Source of the DNA: Ichthyophthirius multifiliis
Taxonomy: Eukaryota; Ciliophora; Oligohymenophorea; Hymenostomatida
Reading direction: 5' to 3'
DNA length: 64,000 bases
Assembly (NCBI RefSeq): GCF_000220395.1
Contig: NW_004086336.1
Coordinates: forward strand, 79,072-143,071
Part shown: positions 37,931-53,501 of the stretch, one piece after another
How positions within the stretch are numbered: the first letter of the stretch is position 1
Layout of the letters: each line of letters starts with the position of its first letter
Notes under the pieces: model-generated
What the model was told of the DNA's origin: nothing
Database searches by the model: none
What the model saw: the letters and a program-made list of their open reading frames with translations, nothing else
Translations under genes and position numbers: made by a program

Positions 37931-39284
37931 ATATTTTTTTTTTAAAAATATGCATAAATGGATAATAATTAACTTAAATGATTAAATTTTCTCAATGATT
38001 TTTGACAAAACTTCGATTTTAATTTGAAATAAAAGGCAAAATAGCTTAACAATATTAACATTTAAAAATAAATCAGATTAAATTATAATTTAAATAATAA
38101 AATTCTCTTCTTCAAATTTATAATAATACAAGATGTTATGAGTCTGATCTGAAAATACAAAGACTAAAATACAAATCACTTAGATGTAATTCAATAAAAC
38201 CCTTTTCGTGATATTTACTTAAATAAATGGTTAAAGAAAATCCAAACAAAAAAAATAAGTTTTTAATAATTATATTAAAATTATAAGAATATTAGGAAAA
38301 TATTTTAATTGAAGAAGGATTTTAAAACTTGGATTTATTTAATAATAAATAATACAGTTTGTAGAGGCATATCCAGGTAAATCGAAAATGTTTAAAGCTT
38401 ATTAATTTAAAGTATAAATTAATATAAAGTTAATTAAGAAATTTAAATAATAAAGAAATCGAATTTTGAAAAAGTAAAATAAAGATTTTTTAATTTAAAA
38501 TATATTATTAATAATAATTTTGTTTAAAATAATTATTCTATTATTATATATATCACTTTTTTTTTTTATTATATTAAATATTAATTATGATTTATATTAT
38601 CAAGGAAGACATAAAGTAAAATTTAGTTTAAAAATAATGAATGTTAAATTCATAAAAATAAATGAAAAGATATTAAATATAATAATACTTTTTGTAGTTA
38701 AAATTATGTAATTAAAATATTTTTTTTATACTTTTTATATTATAAAAATATTTTTTTTTTATTTTAAAAATATAAATATATCAAAAGCAAAATTAAATAT
38801 ATTTTATTTTTTCTTTATTCTCTATCAATAAATATTTTATAAATTAATGTTTTAATTTGGATTAGTAGGAAATTCTATTTATTATGGGATGGTATTTTTT
38901 GGAGTTGGATCGTTTTGTACTTTTTTTATAAATAATATACTAAAAATCAATTAAAATAATAATAAATAAAGTTTATATGTTGAAAGAAATCAAAGAATAA
39001 ACAGCTATAATAGATGAAAATGTAAAAAAAAAAATAATTAAAAAACAAAACAAAAAATATATTATTTTAATATCCATTATAAGCTTGCAAAAGAAATAAT
39101 ATAACAATAAGCAAAAAATTAAATTAGTTAATAAGAAAAAAATAAAATAAATTCAAAATAATTATCGCCTTAAGAAATTTATTAATTAGCAGCTAAAATG
39201 CGATTAAAAGATAATGATATTTAAATATAATAAAAATTAGAAGTAAAGGATATATAAGATGAAGGAAAACCAGCAGATATTTGA
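37931..39284 (+). CDS. Fragmented gene for a membrane protein, unknown family
   Basis: Several coding-like segments lie in register on the plus strand, but I could not join them into one clean model. They are HLDVIQQNPFRDIYLNKWLK (near 38180), ILIEEGFQNLDLFNNKQYS followed by LQRHIQVNRKCLKLINLKYK (near 38300-38420), YDLYYQGRHKVK (near 38590), a hydrophobic segment LVGNSIYYGMVFFGVGSFCT (near 38870), and a charged last exon with SPQEIYQLAAKMRLKDND and a final DIQDEGKPADI ending at TGA 39282-39284. TGA codons break the frame upstream. Some breaks sit at A runs (near 38250 and 39030), and at least one 43-base GT-AG intron (38971-39013) is possible. The hydrophobic segment suggests one membrane span. 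Boundaries are approximate and decay is possible. Confidence 0.4.
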
Positions 39285-39699
39285 TTAAATATATAAATGT
39301 TTTTTTTAAATGTAATATATATAATAAAAATAAAATATTTATAAGGAAATTTCTATATTAATTATTTATTAAACTATATTATTTAAATAAAAATTAGAGT
39401 GGTGAAATATTATAAAACAAATAATTATTATTTAAACAAAATATAAAGAATATAAAATAAGTATTTAATAAACATTTTTATATAGATTTATTTTTTATAT
39501 ATTTATATTTAAACATATATAATATATTATTTTTGATATGATAAAAGTCTATTTTCTTTATTCAAATATATGATTTTTATTTTAATTTCATATTTTTAAA
39601 TAGAGAAGGATTATTTTTTTATTATAATAAAATAATTAGTAGGTTTTAATATATTTTATATTTATAAGTTCTTTTAAATTTATTATTATTAAATTGAAA
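39285..39699. other. AT-rich intergenic sequence between convergent genes
   Basis: No feature seen besides A/T tracts. The minus-strand kinase frame could read on through here without TGA, but the composition is non-coding. Confidence 0.5.
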
Positions 39700-41839
<2,140 letters not shown>

Positions 41840-43400
41840 CTTTAGTATATTATTTTTAATGTTTTTTTATTTTATTATAATAGTATTTTTATTTGTTTTT
41901 TTTATTAAATATTAAAATTTTAATGTAATTTAACATATGTTTTTATTTTATTTAATATAGATAATCTTATTTTTATGTATATTTTATTTAATAATTTAAC
42001 AAAAAATATTCAGTATCATTAATAATTTTAATTTTTATATAAATTTTCAACAAATTTATTACCTCAAAATTAAATTTTATATATTTAATTCTTATATAAT
42101 AATTTACTATTATAAAAACTTTCTAACGCAATACTTTTTAATTAAATTTACAAAATAAAAAAATAATAATTATATGTAAATAAATATATTTAATATTTTT
42201 ATATATTATAACAAAATAAGCATTTTTGACTGAATTTTTATTAATTCAATTTATTTTAATTATTTATTATATGAATTAATTTCATTTTAGTAATAAATGT
42301 ATTATTTGTTTTAATTTTTTTAAAATCTTAATTAATAATATAATATAATTAACATGTATATTTTTTAAAAAAATTCTATGAATTTAATTAATTATAAATG
42401 CTATATTTTTACTACGATTTTAATAAAAGAGAAATTTATATCGATTTTTTATTATTATAATTATTATTATGTTTTCAGATATTATTAATTTTTATTTTTT
42501 TTATACTGCTCACTTTTTTAATATTTAATCTTTATTAATTTTTACACTTGATAACATATAATTGAATATAACAAATTGATTTTAAATATTTATAATTTAT
42601 AAAAGAACTATTTATAATTTTAATGTTATATTGTTTTTTATTAAATTATTTAGTATAATTAGATATTCTCGAAATTTATTTATTTTCATTTTAAGATTCA
42701 GAATAAAAATTAACGGAAATTCATATATATTAATCCAAATCGAAAGTAAAAATATAAAAAAACTAGAATTAAATCGATTAAAAATGAAATTAAAATAGAA
42801 ATCGAAATATTAAATAAATAGATAATATTTAAACTTATTCAATTAAAAAAAAATAGAATAAAATAATATGAATTTAAACCATTTTCAAGGATAACTGTAC
42901 AATATGTTATTATCTTTAATTAAAGTTCACTTTTTTAATACATAGAATATTTAAATTTGTTAATTTAATAATTAATTTTTAAATTTAATTTACTTAATTA
43001 GTAATAAATTAATTGTTTATTTTATAAGTAGAAATAACTAGATAATTGATTTTTAAATTTTAAACATACATATAAAAATATATTTTAAATAATTATTTTA
43101 ATAAAATATTGTACAAAAATCATTAACTTATAAATATTATTTGATATATATGTATTTTTTTATATAATGCTATTTATTCAGAAGTTATTTTACTATCTTA
43201 TTTAACTAAATTAATTTTTTATAAATTAAAAGCCTTTAAATATTATTAATATTTAAAAAAATAAAAATATTTAATATAAAAAAATAATAAAAAAAAATGA
43301 TTAAAATATTTAAATAATATAAAATAAAAAACTAATAAAAAAACATATAATCAATATAAAATCTATGTTATTTTTTTACAAAAAAATAAATAAAAGCTAT
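41840..43400. other. AT-rich intergenic sequence
   Basis: 1.56 kb with no supported gene. Slightly higher GC at 42700-42900, but no frame there gives protein-like composition. It includes the downstream region of RPS18 and the upstream region of the kinase. Confidence 0.55.
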
Positions 43401-43865
43401 TCATTTCTTTCTAACAACACCAATAGTAACTCCATGACGTCCAGTAGTTTTGGTATGTTAGCCTCTAACTTTAAGTCCCCAAAAATGTCTGAGACCTCTG
43501 TGAGATTTAATTTTTTTTAACCTTTCTAAATCTTCTCTTATTTTAGTATCAAGTGTATTGGAGGCTAATTAATAATTTTTACCATCTTTAAAGTCGTTAA
43601 TTCTATTAAGTAACCATAATGGAATTCCGAATGATTCAGGGTCACTAATTACTTATGTGATTCTATTACATTAATCTTCAGTCAAGGTTCCTGCTCTTGA
43701 ATTGGGATCTATTTTTAATACTTTGCAAATTAAATGAGCAAATCTTCTTCCAATACCTCTGATTCCTGTTAATGCAATAGGAGTTCTTCTTTTACCATCA
43801 ATATTTGTATTTAAAATACGATGAATATATTTAAAGTCAGATTCTTTTTCAATGATGAAACTCAT
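43401..43865 (-). CDS. RPS18: Cytosolic ribosomal protein S18 (uS13)
   Basis: An intronless gene of 154 codons, the normal eukaryotic S18 length. uS13 sits in the head of the 40S subunit and contacts the P-site tRNA and 60S. The sequence is unmistakable: [40 protein letters not shown] (the helix-hairpin-helix rRNA-binding part), [37 protein letters not shown] and [13 protein letters not shown] at the end. Codon choice is less AT-biased than in the neighbours, as expected for a highly expressed gene. Both start (43865) and TGA stop (43401) are clear. Confidence 0.97.
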
Positions 43866-44316
43866 ATTTTTTTTTTTTTTTTTCTTTATAAATTTTATTA
43901 AGTTTTTTTTTTATTAAAATGAAAAATTATATCTTATATTTTTATTTTATATATTATTATTACTATTTATATTAAATTTATATCTTAGATATATCAAATA
44001 ATTTAATACCATTTTTTATTGTAATATAGCTGTTCATTTTAATTATTTTATTTATTTTTTTAATTTATTCATTTATAATAATAAATTATTTATAATATAT
44101 TTTATAATTAAATACAATTAATATTATTTTTTGTTATTAAAGTTTATATAAATATTTGTTATTTTTCATATTATAAATTTGTTAGTTTAAATAATTATAA
44201 ATATGTTAAATACAAATAATTTTATATTTTATATATAAATAAAATTTATTATTATTTAACAATATTAATTTACTTACATTAAACCAAAGCCTATTCTATT
44301 CTCCAAAAATTAAATA
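43866..44316. other. AT-rich intergenic sequence
   Basis: Lies between RPS18 and the RAD51-family gene, both on the minus strand. It should hold the RPS18 promoter. Only A/T tracts are visible. Confidence 0.55.
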
Positions 44317-45510
44317 TCAGTTTTCATTTTATTATATTTCTGATTTAAAAGTATTCTTATAAATAATTTTTTATAATATAATTATTAATTTTTTATTTTA
44401 TTTTTATACATATGAACTATCTTTAATTAATGTAAATTCAAACTTAGAAACTCTTGAAAAATTGTTATAAGTTGGAAGTAAATTTTTTTGTACCAATATC
44501 GTTAATTTAGGGATAAAGTTCCAAGGAGTAATTAATAAAGATCTGGGCCTAAACTCATATTTTAAATTTGTAAATTAATTATCTTCATGATTAGAAATAA
44601 CTAATATAGTATAATTATATTTGTGACACAACTATTAAAATATTTCATTTATAAGTAATATTAAATTCTTATATTAATTAAATTCATTATAAAAACTCAT
44701 TATAGAATTAAAATTATCAATAATAATTATATTTGTATTATTTTATAATTATATGTCATTATCTAACTCCTATAATATCAAGCATAATATAATATATAAA
44801 TAACTAGAGTTTCCAGCTTTAATATGTCTAAAATATTAGCAAAATTCATTTTTTTTATCATTTAGTAAATTCTTTTTATATTATTTATTTATATTATTCG
44901 TATATTTAATTATAAAATAATAATAATTGGTGATATTAAACATAATTTACTATTTATAAAAACTTTTTTAAATTGAATTAATTCTCAACATCTATATACC
45001 ATCCTCCTTTGTTGTTCATTATAAAATTTCTAGCTAACAGCTATTAGCATAAAGTTGATTTTCCAGATAAAGATTAACCACATAGTTCATAAATATAACC
45101 TGGTTGTAAACCACCTTAAAGCAGTTTATCTAATCTTTATTAATTTTTATTATATATTTAATTTTTTTATTTATTAACTGTTATTCTCCAAACTATAATT
45201 TAGGTACACTTAATTATTAATTTAATATTTCGAGTCCATTTTAAAGTTTTTAACTAGTATATAATTCACCTAATTATTATAAATCTTTGTAAATTTACTT
45301 TTTTATAGTATAAATTTCAAAAGTATTTTTTTTATAAATACACTTCCTTATTTTTATTAATTTTGATAAATAGATTAAATCTCGAGATCAGATTTTAAAG
45401 TAAATTGGTTTACTATTTTATTATATTTTTTAACAAAAGTGATTAAATTTACTGTTTTCACATTCAAATTATTGTAATAATCTTTTTATTTCTTAATTTT
45501 AATTATCCAT
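44317..45510 (-). CDS. RAD51-family recombinase paralogue
   Basis: A RecA-fold ATPase for homologous recombination. Just after an intron the core begins LDKLLQGGLQPGYIYELCGQ, then SLSGKSTLCQQLLARNF. This is the Walker A motif GQSLSGKST in its RAD51 setting. GGWYIDVEN gives the next strand. NIIIIDNFNSIMSFYNEF is Walker B, YTILVISNHEDNQ is the conserved TNH strand, and RPRSLLITPWNFIPKLTILV matches the RPxLGxxWxxxxxxRL block. The N-terminal 150 residues are a helical linker with LQQLGELYTSQKLQNGLEIL. About 330 residues, closer to RAD51D/XRCC2-type paralogues than to RAD51 itself; the exact one is not settled. In the linker the frame breaks at an A4 run (near 45395) and an A8 run (near 45330), and recovers if they are one shorter and one longer. 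Confidence 0.8.
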
Positions 45511-45725
45511 ATTAAATTTATATGATATAAATAAAATATATTTATCAAATATTTTACAATAAAATAAAAATATTATTTATAATTCTTTTATTATTAGTTA
45601 ATTACATTTTATAATATTGAAAAATACTAAAAAATAAATATATGAAATAAAAATTAAGATAATAAATAATATTATAATGAATTTTAACAAATATATTTTA
45701 AACATATTTTTTATAAGATTATTAA

Positions 45726-46213
45726 TCAATTTTATAATTATAATTAGAAAACATCTTGAAACTATAATTTATTATTACAACTAACATTAATAAATGAATT
45801 ATTATTAACATTCATATAATTATTATTGTTTTTATTATTAAGCATATTTTAACTTGAATTAAGATTATTATCATTATTCTAACTATTGTTTGCAATATTA
45901 ATTATTTTCTTTTAAGCTAAAATTTATATATATCATTTTAATGTTTTTTTTTTTTTTTTTTGTACCTTTGCTAAATTAATTAATTTAAGAAGAATGTGTT
46001 GATTTAATTGAATTATTGAAATTACTAATAGATTAAGGTAACATATGACTAGGATATATTGCTTTATTTATATTTTGAACTTTTTAGTTATATATTTTTT
46101 TATAAAGATTTGACAAAGGATTTTTCAGATCTTTTATTTCATTACATAATTACTCTTAATTAGTATTATTATATCCCATTCCAACCTAATAAAAATAAAT
46201 AAATAAAAATAAT

Positions 46214-46266
<53 letters not shown>

Positions 46267-49200
46267 TTTAAGAATATCAGAATCTATACCTTCTATATAG
46301 TCATCTTCATTTAAAAAGTGTAAAGGAATACTATTATTATTAAATTGTAAAAACGAATTTGCATTTTGATTGCTAGAATTATTTTTATCAGATACGTAAG
46401 TACAATCTCTAACATTATTATTTTGATTATACTCTTATTAATTCTTATAATATTATTAATGTAATAAACCGTTATCTCTTCTCGATAAATTATCTTATAT
46501 ATTGCTTGTGAAATAATTCTAATTATTTCTTTAAGTATTTTTTGCAGTCAAAGGTAATGGAGGTTTTTATGTAGGACTATTTAAATCCATATTATTATTA
46601 TTTAATTAAATAACTATATTTTTATTGTTTTTAAAATAGTTATTTTTATTATTTATATTTTAAGGAGTATAAGAAACCATATTTGGATAATATACCAAAT
46701 TCATATTTAAATTGCCAAATTGTTCATTTTGTAAAGGTTTATTAATTTAATATTTTTCTATATGAGACTGATTCATATTATTATAACTTAAATTATTTTT
46801 TTAATTATTTTATACATTACTACTACTATTTTGATTTGTATTTTGAGGTCTATAAAAATTAAAATGTTCATTCTATAACATTTATGTGTTCTTATTTTGG
46901 TTAATATTTGGTTTACTTTTATTAAAATTCAAAGAGTTATTATTTATATTATTAATATTAATTTAAGCTTGATTGTTTATAAATGAATTATTATTTCTTT
47001 TTTCAATATTTAAGTTTTTATTATTATTTTCATGTATATTATCTAATTTAGATGTTAAGTTAGCTGTATTGCTTAAATTATTTTTTACATTTTAATAAAA
47101 ATTACTTGTTTAATTATACGGACTATTTTATTGTAAATAATTATTTACTAAAATCTTACTACTGTTACAATTACTATTATTAATACTGTTTTTTGCACTA
47201 TTATTACTTTAATTTTAGTTACGTGTTGCTTATATGTTTAAATATTTTTACTCATTATTTTGATTATTTTATTAAGGATAATTGTTAATTTATTATAAAT
47301 AATTCTATTTTTCGCTTTATATTTAATTTAATATTTATTGTTAATCATTTAACTAAGTATCTTTTACGTAATTCTAAAAGTTTTATTAATAATTTTATTA
47401 TCTTTAAATTTACGTAATTAAAATATTTTTATTCGGTAATTTTTATAATTATTAAGATTATTAAATTTACTATTATAATTGAATTTATTATTGTTATTAA
47501 ATCTATTATTATTATTTTTATAAGTTAGTTTCATATTATTATTCACCTCCTTTTATATTTATTATTTGTCCTTAGTTATCATTTTTATTTTACATCCATA
47601 CATGGATTAAAATCTTTTTTTTATATTTTTAATATATACAGATTAAAAATATGTATTTATTACCTAACTTGCAGTAGGCCTTTTATCTGACTCAACATTC
47701 AAAATCCATTTAAGAAATTCGTCTGCTTCTTTAGTAATACTTTCACAACAGACAAATTCTCCTTTAGTAATTTTTTTATATAGTTCTTTATCTGTTTAAC
47801 CTATTTTTGTAATTAATATTTAAAAAAGAATAATATATAAATTAAAAAATAAAACCTTTAAAAGGAAAAGTTCCATTAAGTAAAGCATACAATAAAACAC
47901 CTAAAGCCCATATGTCAGCTGGAGGTCCACAATATTCTTATTTATTAATAATTTCAGGAGCCATATAAGAAGGAGTACCACAAAACATTTTATATTTTTT
48001 ATCATTAGGAATACATGTAGAAAATCCGAAATCGATAAGTTTTGGGTTATTATTTTCATCTAGAAGTATGTTTTCAAGTTTAATATCTCTATGGCAAATT
48101 TATTTAGAATGACAATATTCAATAGACGAGACAATTTATCTAAAAATATTTATGGCATCATTTTCACTAAGTCTTCTATTAGCTTATTATTTCAAGTATC
48201 CATGAAGTGAATTTCCAGGAATATATTCCATAATTATATTAACATGATTATTAGTTTCTATTGTGTCAAACATTTTTATTACATTAGGATGATCTAATTA
48301 CTAAAGGAGGATTATTTCCCTTCGTACTGATTTTTTTCTTTATGGTTCTTTAATTCTTTATTTTTCATATATTTTTATTGCTACTTTTTTATTAAATATT
48401 TTATTTAAGGCTACCCTAACTGTTGCATAAGCCCCTTACCCTATTTATTTTCCTACTAAATATTCTTCTTTAAACTTTAATGTTTTATCTTATTTTTCTG
48501 GTGATTCCTTTTTATCTAAATTTTTGTTTTTATGAATATAATATTCTTCATCGTTCATTCCACATAAAAACTTGTCCCGTTCTTAACATTTTGAATCTTC
48601 AGCAAGAAATTTTATATTGTTTGTGAAATCTTTATTTTATATATTTTATGTGAAAGGATTTTCCCTTGTTGTTAAACATTTCAATTTCTACATTTATTAA
48701 GAAGGATTTGTATCTTCTTTTTATTAATTTTCTTCTTTTAGGATATTTGTTGGATTTTTTAGTACTTAAGTTTTGTTATTTTACATAAATTCAAATTTGA
48801 AATTGTCGTTTTAATTTCTTTTATTATCACAAGTCATATTTTAATATTACAGTTATTCTGGAAATTCTATTTTTTTGGCCTCTTTTGTTGATAAAATTTT
48901 AATAAAGTTTTATTAGTCATTATTATTATTTTATATAACTTTTTATCCTATTGCTTATATTACTTATTATATTTGTTAACGGTTAGTTTATTATTAGATA
49001 TTATTTTGGATTTGCTATTGTTGATTTTGTTATTATTATTAATTTTATATTTATTATAATTGAAGTATTTATGAATTTTTAGTTTATCTATATTATTGTA
49101 AAGTATTAATATTATTAGCAATTTGATAAGAGTTTTTTAAATTATTCTCTTAATTTTATATTTTATAAGATAATAGATTATTATTAATATTATTATTTGA

Positions 49201-50224
49201 AGATGATATATTTCTTTTTGAACTTTAAATATTTTAGGAATCATTTAAATGTACATATTAATTATTGTTGATTTGAACATTTCTTTCCTTTGTTTATTAT
49301 TGTTAAATTGTTCCTTTTTATTATTAAAAATCACTTAATGGTACATTTATTCTCATATTAATTTATTATATTTTATTGGTTATATTTTTTTAATTTTAAA
49401 ATCTTTCTAATCCAAAAGAAGAAGGAATTAACTATCCTTCTTGATCACTATTTTCATAAAAAGTATTTATTTTGTTATAATTAATATATTTTATTTTTAA
49501 TACTGTTCAAATGATTTTACAATTTTACTGGAGTAGGTAGGCATTTATTATTATAAAACCTATTACTATTATTAATAGATTAAAGCAGCTTTTGTACATG
49601 GTGAAAAAGACTATCCCTCACTTCCGTTTGTCTATTTTTTATATAAAATTATACAATATATATAATAAATGCATTTTACTTTATTCAAAGGATTTTAATA
49701 TTAATAATTAGATGTGATCTTTTAAGCAATTTTTTGATATGAATTATTCTATTTCCTAAATTAATTTTTATATTATTTTTATCTCTTTTTTATTATAATT
49801 ACTAATTATTGCTAACCTGCTATTATTTTTGTTACATACTATTTTTTTGCAATAAACTTTTTCCTTATATTTATTAGTTATCTTATTTTGCTTTTAAATA
49901 TTCATTGCTCGATTTTTTTAATATCATATTTTCTACATATTATTTTAACCCTTCAGTAGGATTTAAAGTATTATTATTATTTTACAAATCACTTTCTATC
50001 AAACCGCTACTTAAATTATTTTTTATTTCTATTTTATTATTATTTCTTTATTTATTTTGAATGTATAACGGGTTATTTTTTATAAATATTTATGTTCCTT
50101 TTTTTATTTTGGTCTTTGTTTTTAATTATTTTTTTAGTTTACCTATGTTTGGCTGTATATTTTCTAAATTAGTAGGATTTTTTTTATTTATTTTTGAACT
50201 ATTCAAATTAGAATATGAATCCAT
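45726..50224 (-). CDS. CAMKL-type protein kinase with long Asn-rich tail and UBA-like segment
   Basis: About 1,350 residues. The N-terminal 500 are Asn/Gln/Lys-rich and disordered. The kinase domain (about 48480-47660) has [78 protein letters not shown] and [20 protein letters not shown]. These are hallmarks of the MARK/SNF1-related (CAMKL) group. A helical end [20 protein letters not shown] follows. After one intron comes an Asn-dominated tail of over 600 residues with poly-Asn and poly-Gln. Near its end, [20 protein letters not shown] with [13 protein letters not shown] resembles a UBA module, which MARK-type kinases carry next to the kinase domain; here it would lie far away. An AT microsatellite sits in the intron before it. 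Start [20 protein letters not shown]. Confidence 0.82.
46219..46259. repeat. AT dinucleotide microsatellite in an intron
   Basis: About 20 AT units inside the penultimate intron of the CAMKL-type kinase gene. Confidence 0.85.
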
Positions 50225-50602
50225 TTTTTTTTTTTAATAGATTATTCAATACAATTATTTTAGTTTTTTTTTTATTTATTTAAAAAAAAATAAATGATTA
50301 TTTTTTTATTTGCAGGTATTTTTTTATATTATAAATATATTTGAATGATTATTATTTTTTTTGTTTAAAAAGAATTTTTAACTGAATTAAGTGATTTAAA
50401 AATTATTTTATTAAAAAGTTATTTAAAAAAAAATATATCAATTATTTATATTTTTTAAATTAACATGTAAAATATATATCAAAATACAATGAAATAAGTA
50501 TATATAATTTTTTTTTTTTTTAAAAAAAAAAATATAATTTATATTATATATAATTTAAAAATTATTTATTTATTGTAATTATTTTTATTTTATTTTTTTC
50601 AC
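50225..50602. other. AT-rich intergenic sequence
   Basis: Upstream region of the CAMKL-type kinase gene and downstream of the next minus-strand gene. No structure apart from T and A tracts. Confidence 0.55.
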
Positions 50603-51543
50603 TCAGCAACATAAGAAACTAAATTGCGATTTTTTTTACAAGGGCTCATCTAATTATTTATTCTTTTGTTTATATTAAGGTATTTTTTTATAGTTCTAAT
50701 AATTTTTACAATAATTTTATGAAATACTTTCATAATACATTAAATTAGGACTACTATTATAAATTTTTGTACTATTACTATTAGAATTATTAGTTTCTAA
50801 AATATCGGAATTAGAAACTGAACTTTTAGAGAATTATTTCTAATACATTATATCATTATTTTATTCACAAATTATAGGCTAATTCATTAAAGCTAGATTA
50901 TTATATTTTTAAATGCTTTTTATTAACATATCTTTTTCAAGGACTTTTTATAAAATAAAAAAAGAAAAATATGAATGGTAATTTTTAACAAATACATTTA
51001 TATATTTTATCAAAATTGTATAATATATAAAATATTATACCTGGTATATAATCTTTTGGAAGTCCTGATTTTTTTGCTATTCTTATATTCCATTTAGAAG
51101 TTTCAGTATTGATTTATAGAATAGTTTTTTATTTTTTTAATTAAAATTATATTTCTCTTATTATTATTATAATAGAATATTCTACAGTTTATTCTAAATC
51201 TAATAAGATATCAAAGAAATTCTTTTAAAGACTTATTTTAGTAAAAATGAAAATCCTGAACTTTTTAAATGAATCTAATATCTTTTTTTATCGATTAATT
51301 TTAATTATTTTTAATAAAATAATTAATTAAATATTTATATTTTTTATAAAAAAATAAAAAATCTCATTTTTTAACATTTTATTTTGAGTCCTCTTTTTAT
51401 TCTAGATTAATTTGCTATTTATATGAGGCTTTATTTTTAAAAATTAAAATATGGTTAATTAAATTTAAAATAAATAATAAAAAATGTTTGATAATATATT
51501 TACTGATAGTATTTTCTCTAACATCACATATATAATTATCCAT
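50603..51543 (-). CDS. Small hypothetical protein ending in a prenylation-like CC
   Basis: Not recognised. The first exon gives MDNYICDVRENTIS; later exons include SYKQQINLEQKEDSKQ, LDSFKKFRIFIF with FFDILLDLEQTVEYS, and ETSKWNIRIAKKSGLPKDYI. The last exon (about 50603-50950) is Asn/Ser-rich (SSVSNSDILETNNSNSNST) and finishes LQKKSQFSFLCC before TGA. A C-terminal Cys-Cys is the signal for geranylgeranylation in Rab proteins, but no GTPase motifs are present. The product may be membrane-bound by this tail; that is inference. At least three introns are needed, and the join of the second exon is uncertain by one base. Confidence 0.5.
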
Positions 51544-53501
51544 TATTAATATTTAGTAAAAAACTAAAAAAAAATAAAAAAAATTAATTAATATTATATT
51601 ATTATTTTTTTAAAGAAATTTTGGGATATTTTTTATTAATAAAAAAATAATTTATAATCAATAAAATTTTTAAAAGAATATATTATTAATATTTTATGAA
51701 TTTTTAAAATAGAAAAAAATAAATATTATGTGTCATCATCATAAGATAAATATAATTTTTAAATTTAACTAATCGATAAATTTAATATAAAATATAATAT
51801 TTTTTCAAAAAATAAAAATATTTATTTTTATATTATTTTTATGTAATACTATCATAAAAATTTAAAATATATATATATAATTTTTTTATTTTATTTAATT
51901 TTCTTATATTATTAAAAAACTTATTATAGTTTTTTAAAAAAAATAAAAATATAAACTTTAATTTATAAAAAATGAATCAAATAATTTAAATATTAATATA
52001 TTTTTTATAATTAAATAATAAAACTTCATAAAATATTTATTTAATTTGAAATTAATATTTTAAATTATATTAAACTCTTAATATAATTTTAAATTTTATA
52101 TTTATATATAAATTAATGTGTTTTCAATTATAAATTTTAAAAGTTTTAACTTTTATTTTAAAGATTTAAGAAAAATAATTATTAAAATAAAATACAAAAT
52201 AATTATTATTTTTTTGTTTTAATATTAATATAATTTTTATTTATAAATAAATATATTGCACTTTCTTAAAAATTATAAAAACCAACATTTTGAATATTTA
52301 GAATTTATGAGAGTATTTTTAAACATAGGAAAAATATATATAGTGTTATTTATATGTAAATTATATTACAATTTTGATTTTTTTTATATATAAAAATTAA
52401 AATAATGATTAAATAGAAAATTATAAATATAAAAATATGTTTATTATTTATTTTATAATATTAATATGTTTTAATTATCTAAAAAATACTTTAAATTTTT
52501 CTATTATACCTAAAATTGCCTGAATCAAACAATTTAATTTAAATAATACAAAATGATTAAGAATAATTATATAAAATATAATAAATGTTTTTTTTTAAAT
52601 ACAAATTTTTTATAAAACCCAAAAAAAAAATTTACATAGTAAAGGATATCTTAAGTATTTTATAAAAGCAAAGGAGAAATATAAAAAATTAAATATGATA
52701 TACATTTATATTTACATAAATATAAATAATTAACGTAGTAAGATAAAATATAATTAAATAAAATAAAATAAAATAAAATAAAATAAAATAAGAGCTTTTT
52801 TATTTTATAATATAAATAATTAATACTAAAATAATAATATTTATTTAAAATATTAATAAATACCGATTAAAATATATAGAGCACATAATATTTAATAAAA
52901 AAAACTTAACTTAATTATAATTTTTAGAAAAAAATAATAATATAAGAAGCAAATTCAAAATAAAAAATATCAAACAAAAATATATTAATAAAGGGTTTAA
53001 AAAAATAAAACTCTTTTAATCACCGGTTAATTTTAATAAACTAAGTTTTATAAATTATCAAATTTACAAAAAATTGAAGTTAGTGAGGAAATCAGCATAA
53101 TATTAAGAGTTATGAGATTTTATTAATTTCTAAAATTAATATAAAATAAATAAAAGAAAAATGAATAAATAAAAAAATTCTTATTAGAAAAAATAAAAAA
53201 AAACAGATCAATATGTTTTATTTTTGAGAAAAAAAATAAAAATATAATATAATTATTAAAAATAAAATAAATGAATAATTATATAAATAAAAATACTACT
53301 TTAATATTCTTAATTATAATAAAAACAAAATAATAAAAATATTTTTATAATATTGTTTACATTTTTTTTTTTAAAAAAAAAAAACAAATTATTATTATGT
53401 AAAACATATTCATTAAGTATTTTTTTTATTTAATAAAATTAAATATATATATATATAAATAAAAAAATACATAAATAGTGTTATTGATATAATTTAGAAA
53501 A
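51544..53501. other. AT-rich intergenic sequence
   Basis: Nearly 2 kb without a supported gene. It contains an AAAAT pentanucleotide run (52756-52791). A slightly more mixed patch at 53010-53120 reads IEVSEEISIILRVMRFYQF in one frame, without an ATG or a clear stop, and may be chance. Confidence 0.5.
52756..52791. repeat. AAAAT pentanucleotide repeat
   Basis: About seven perfect units in non-coding sequence. A similar ATTTT run lies at about 27762-27796 downstream of the channel gene. Confidence 0.85.

Noticed and set aside
46219-46259. AT runs as possible origin or attachment sites.
   Set aside because: They are ordinary microsatellites inside introns or intergenic DNA, with no flanking motif.
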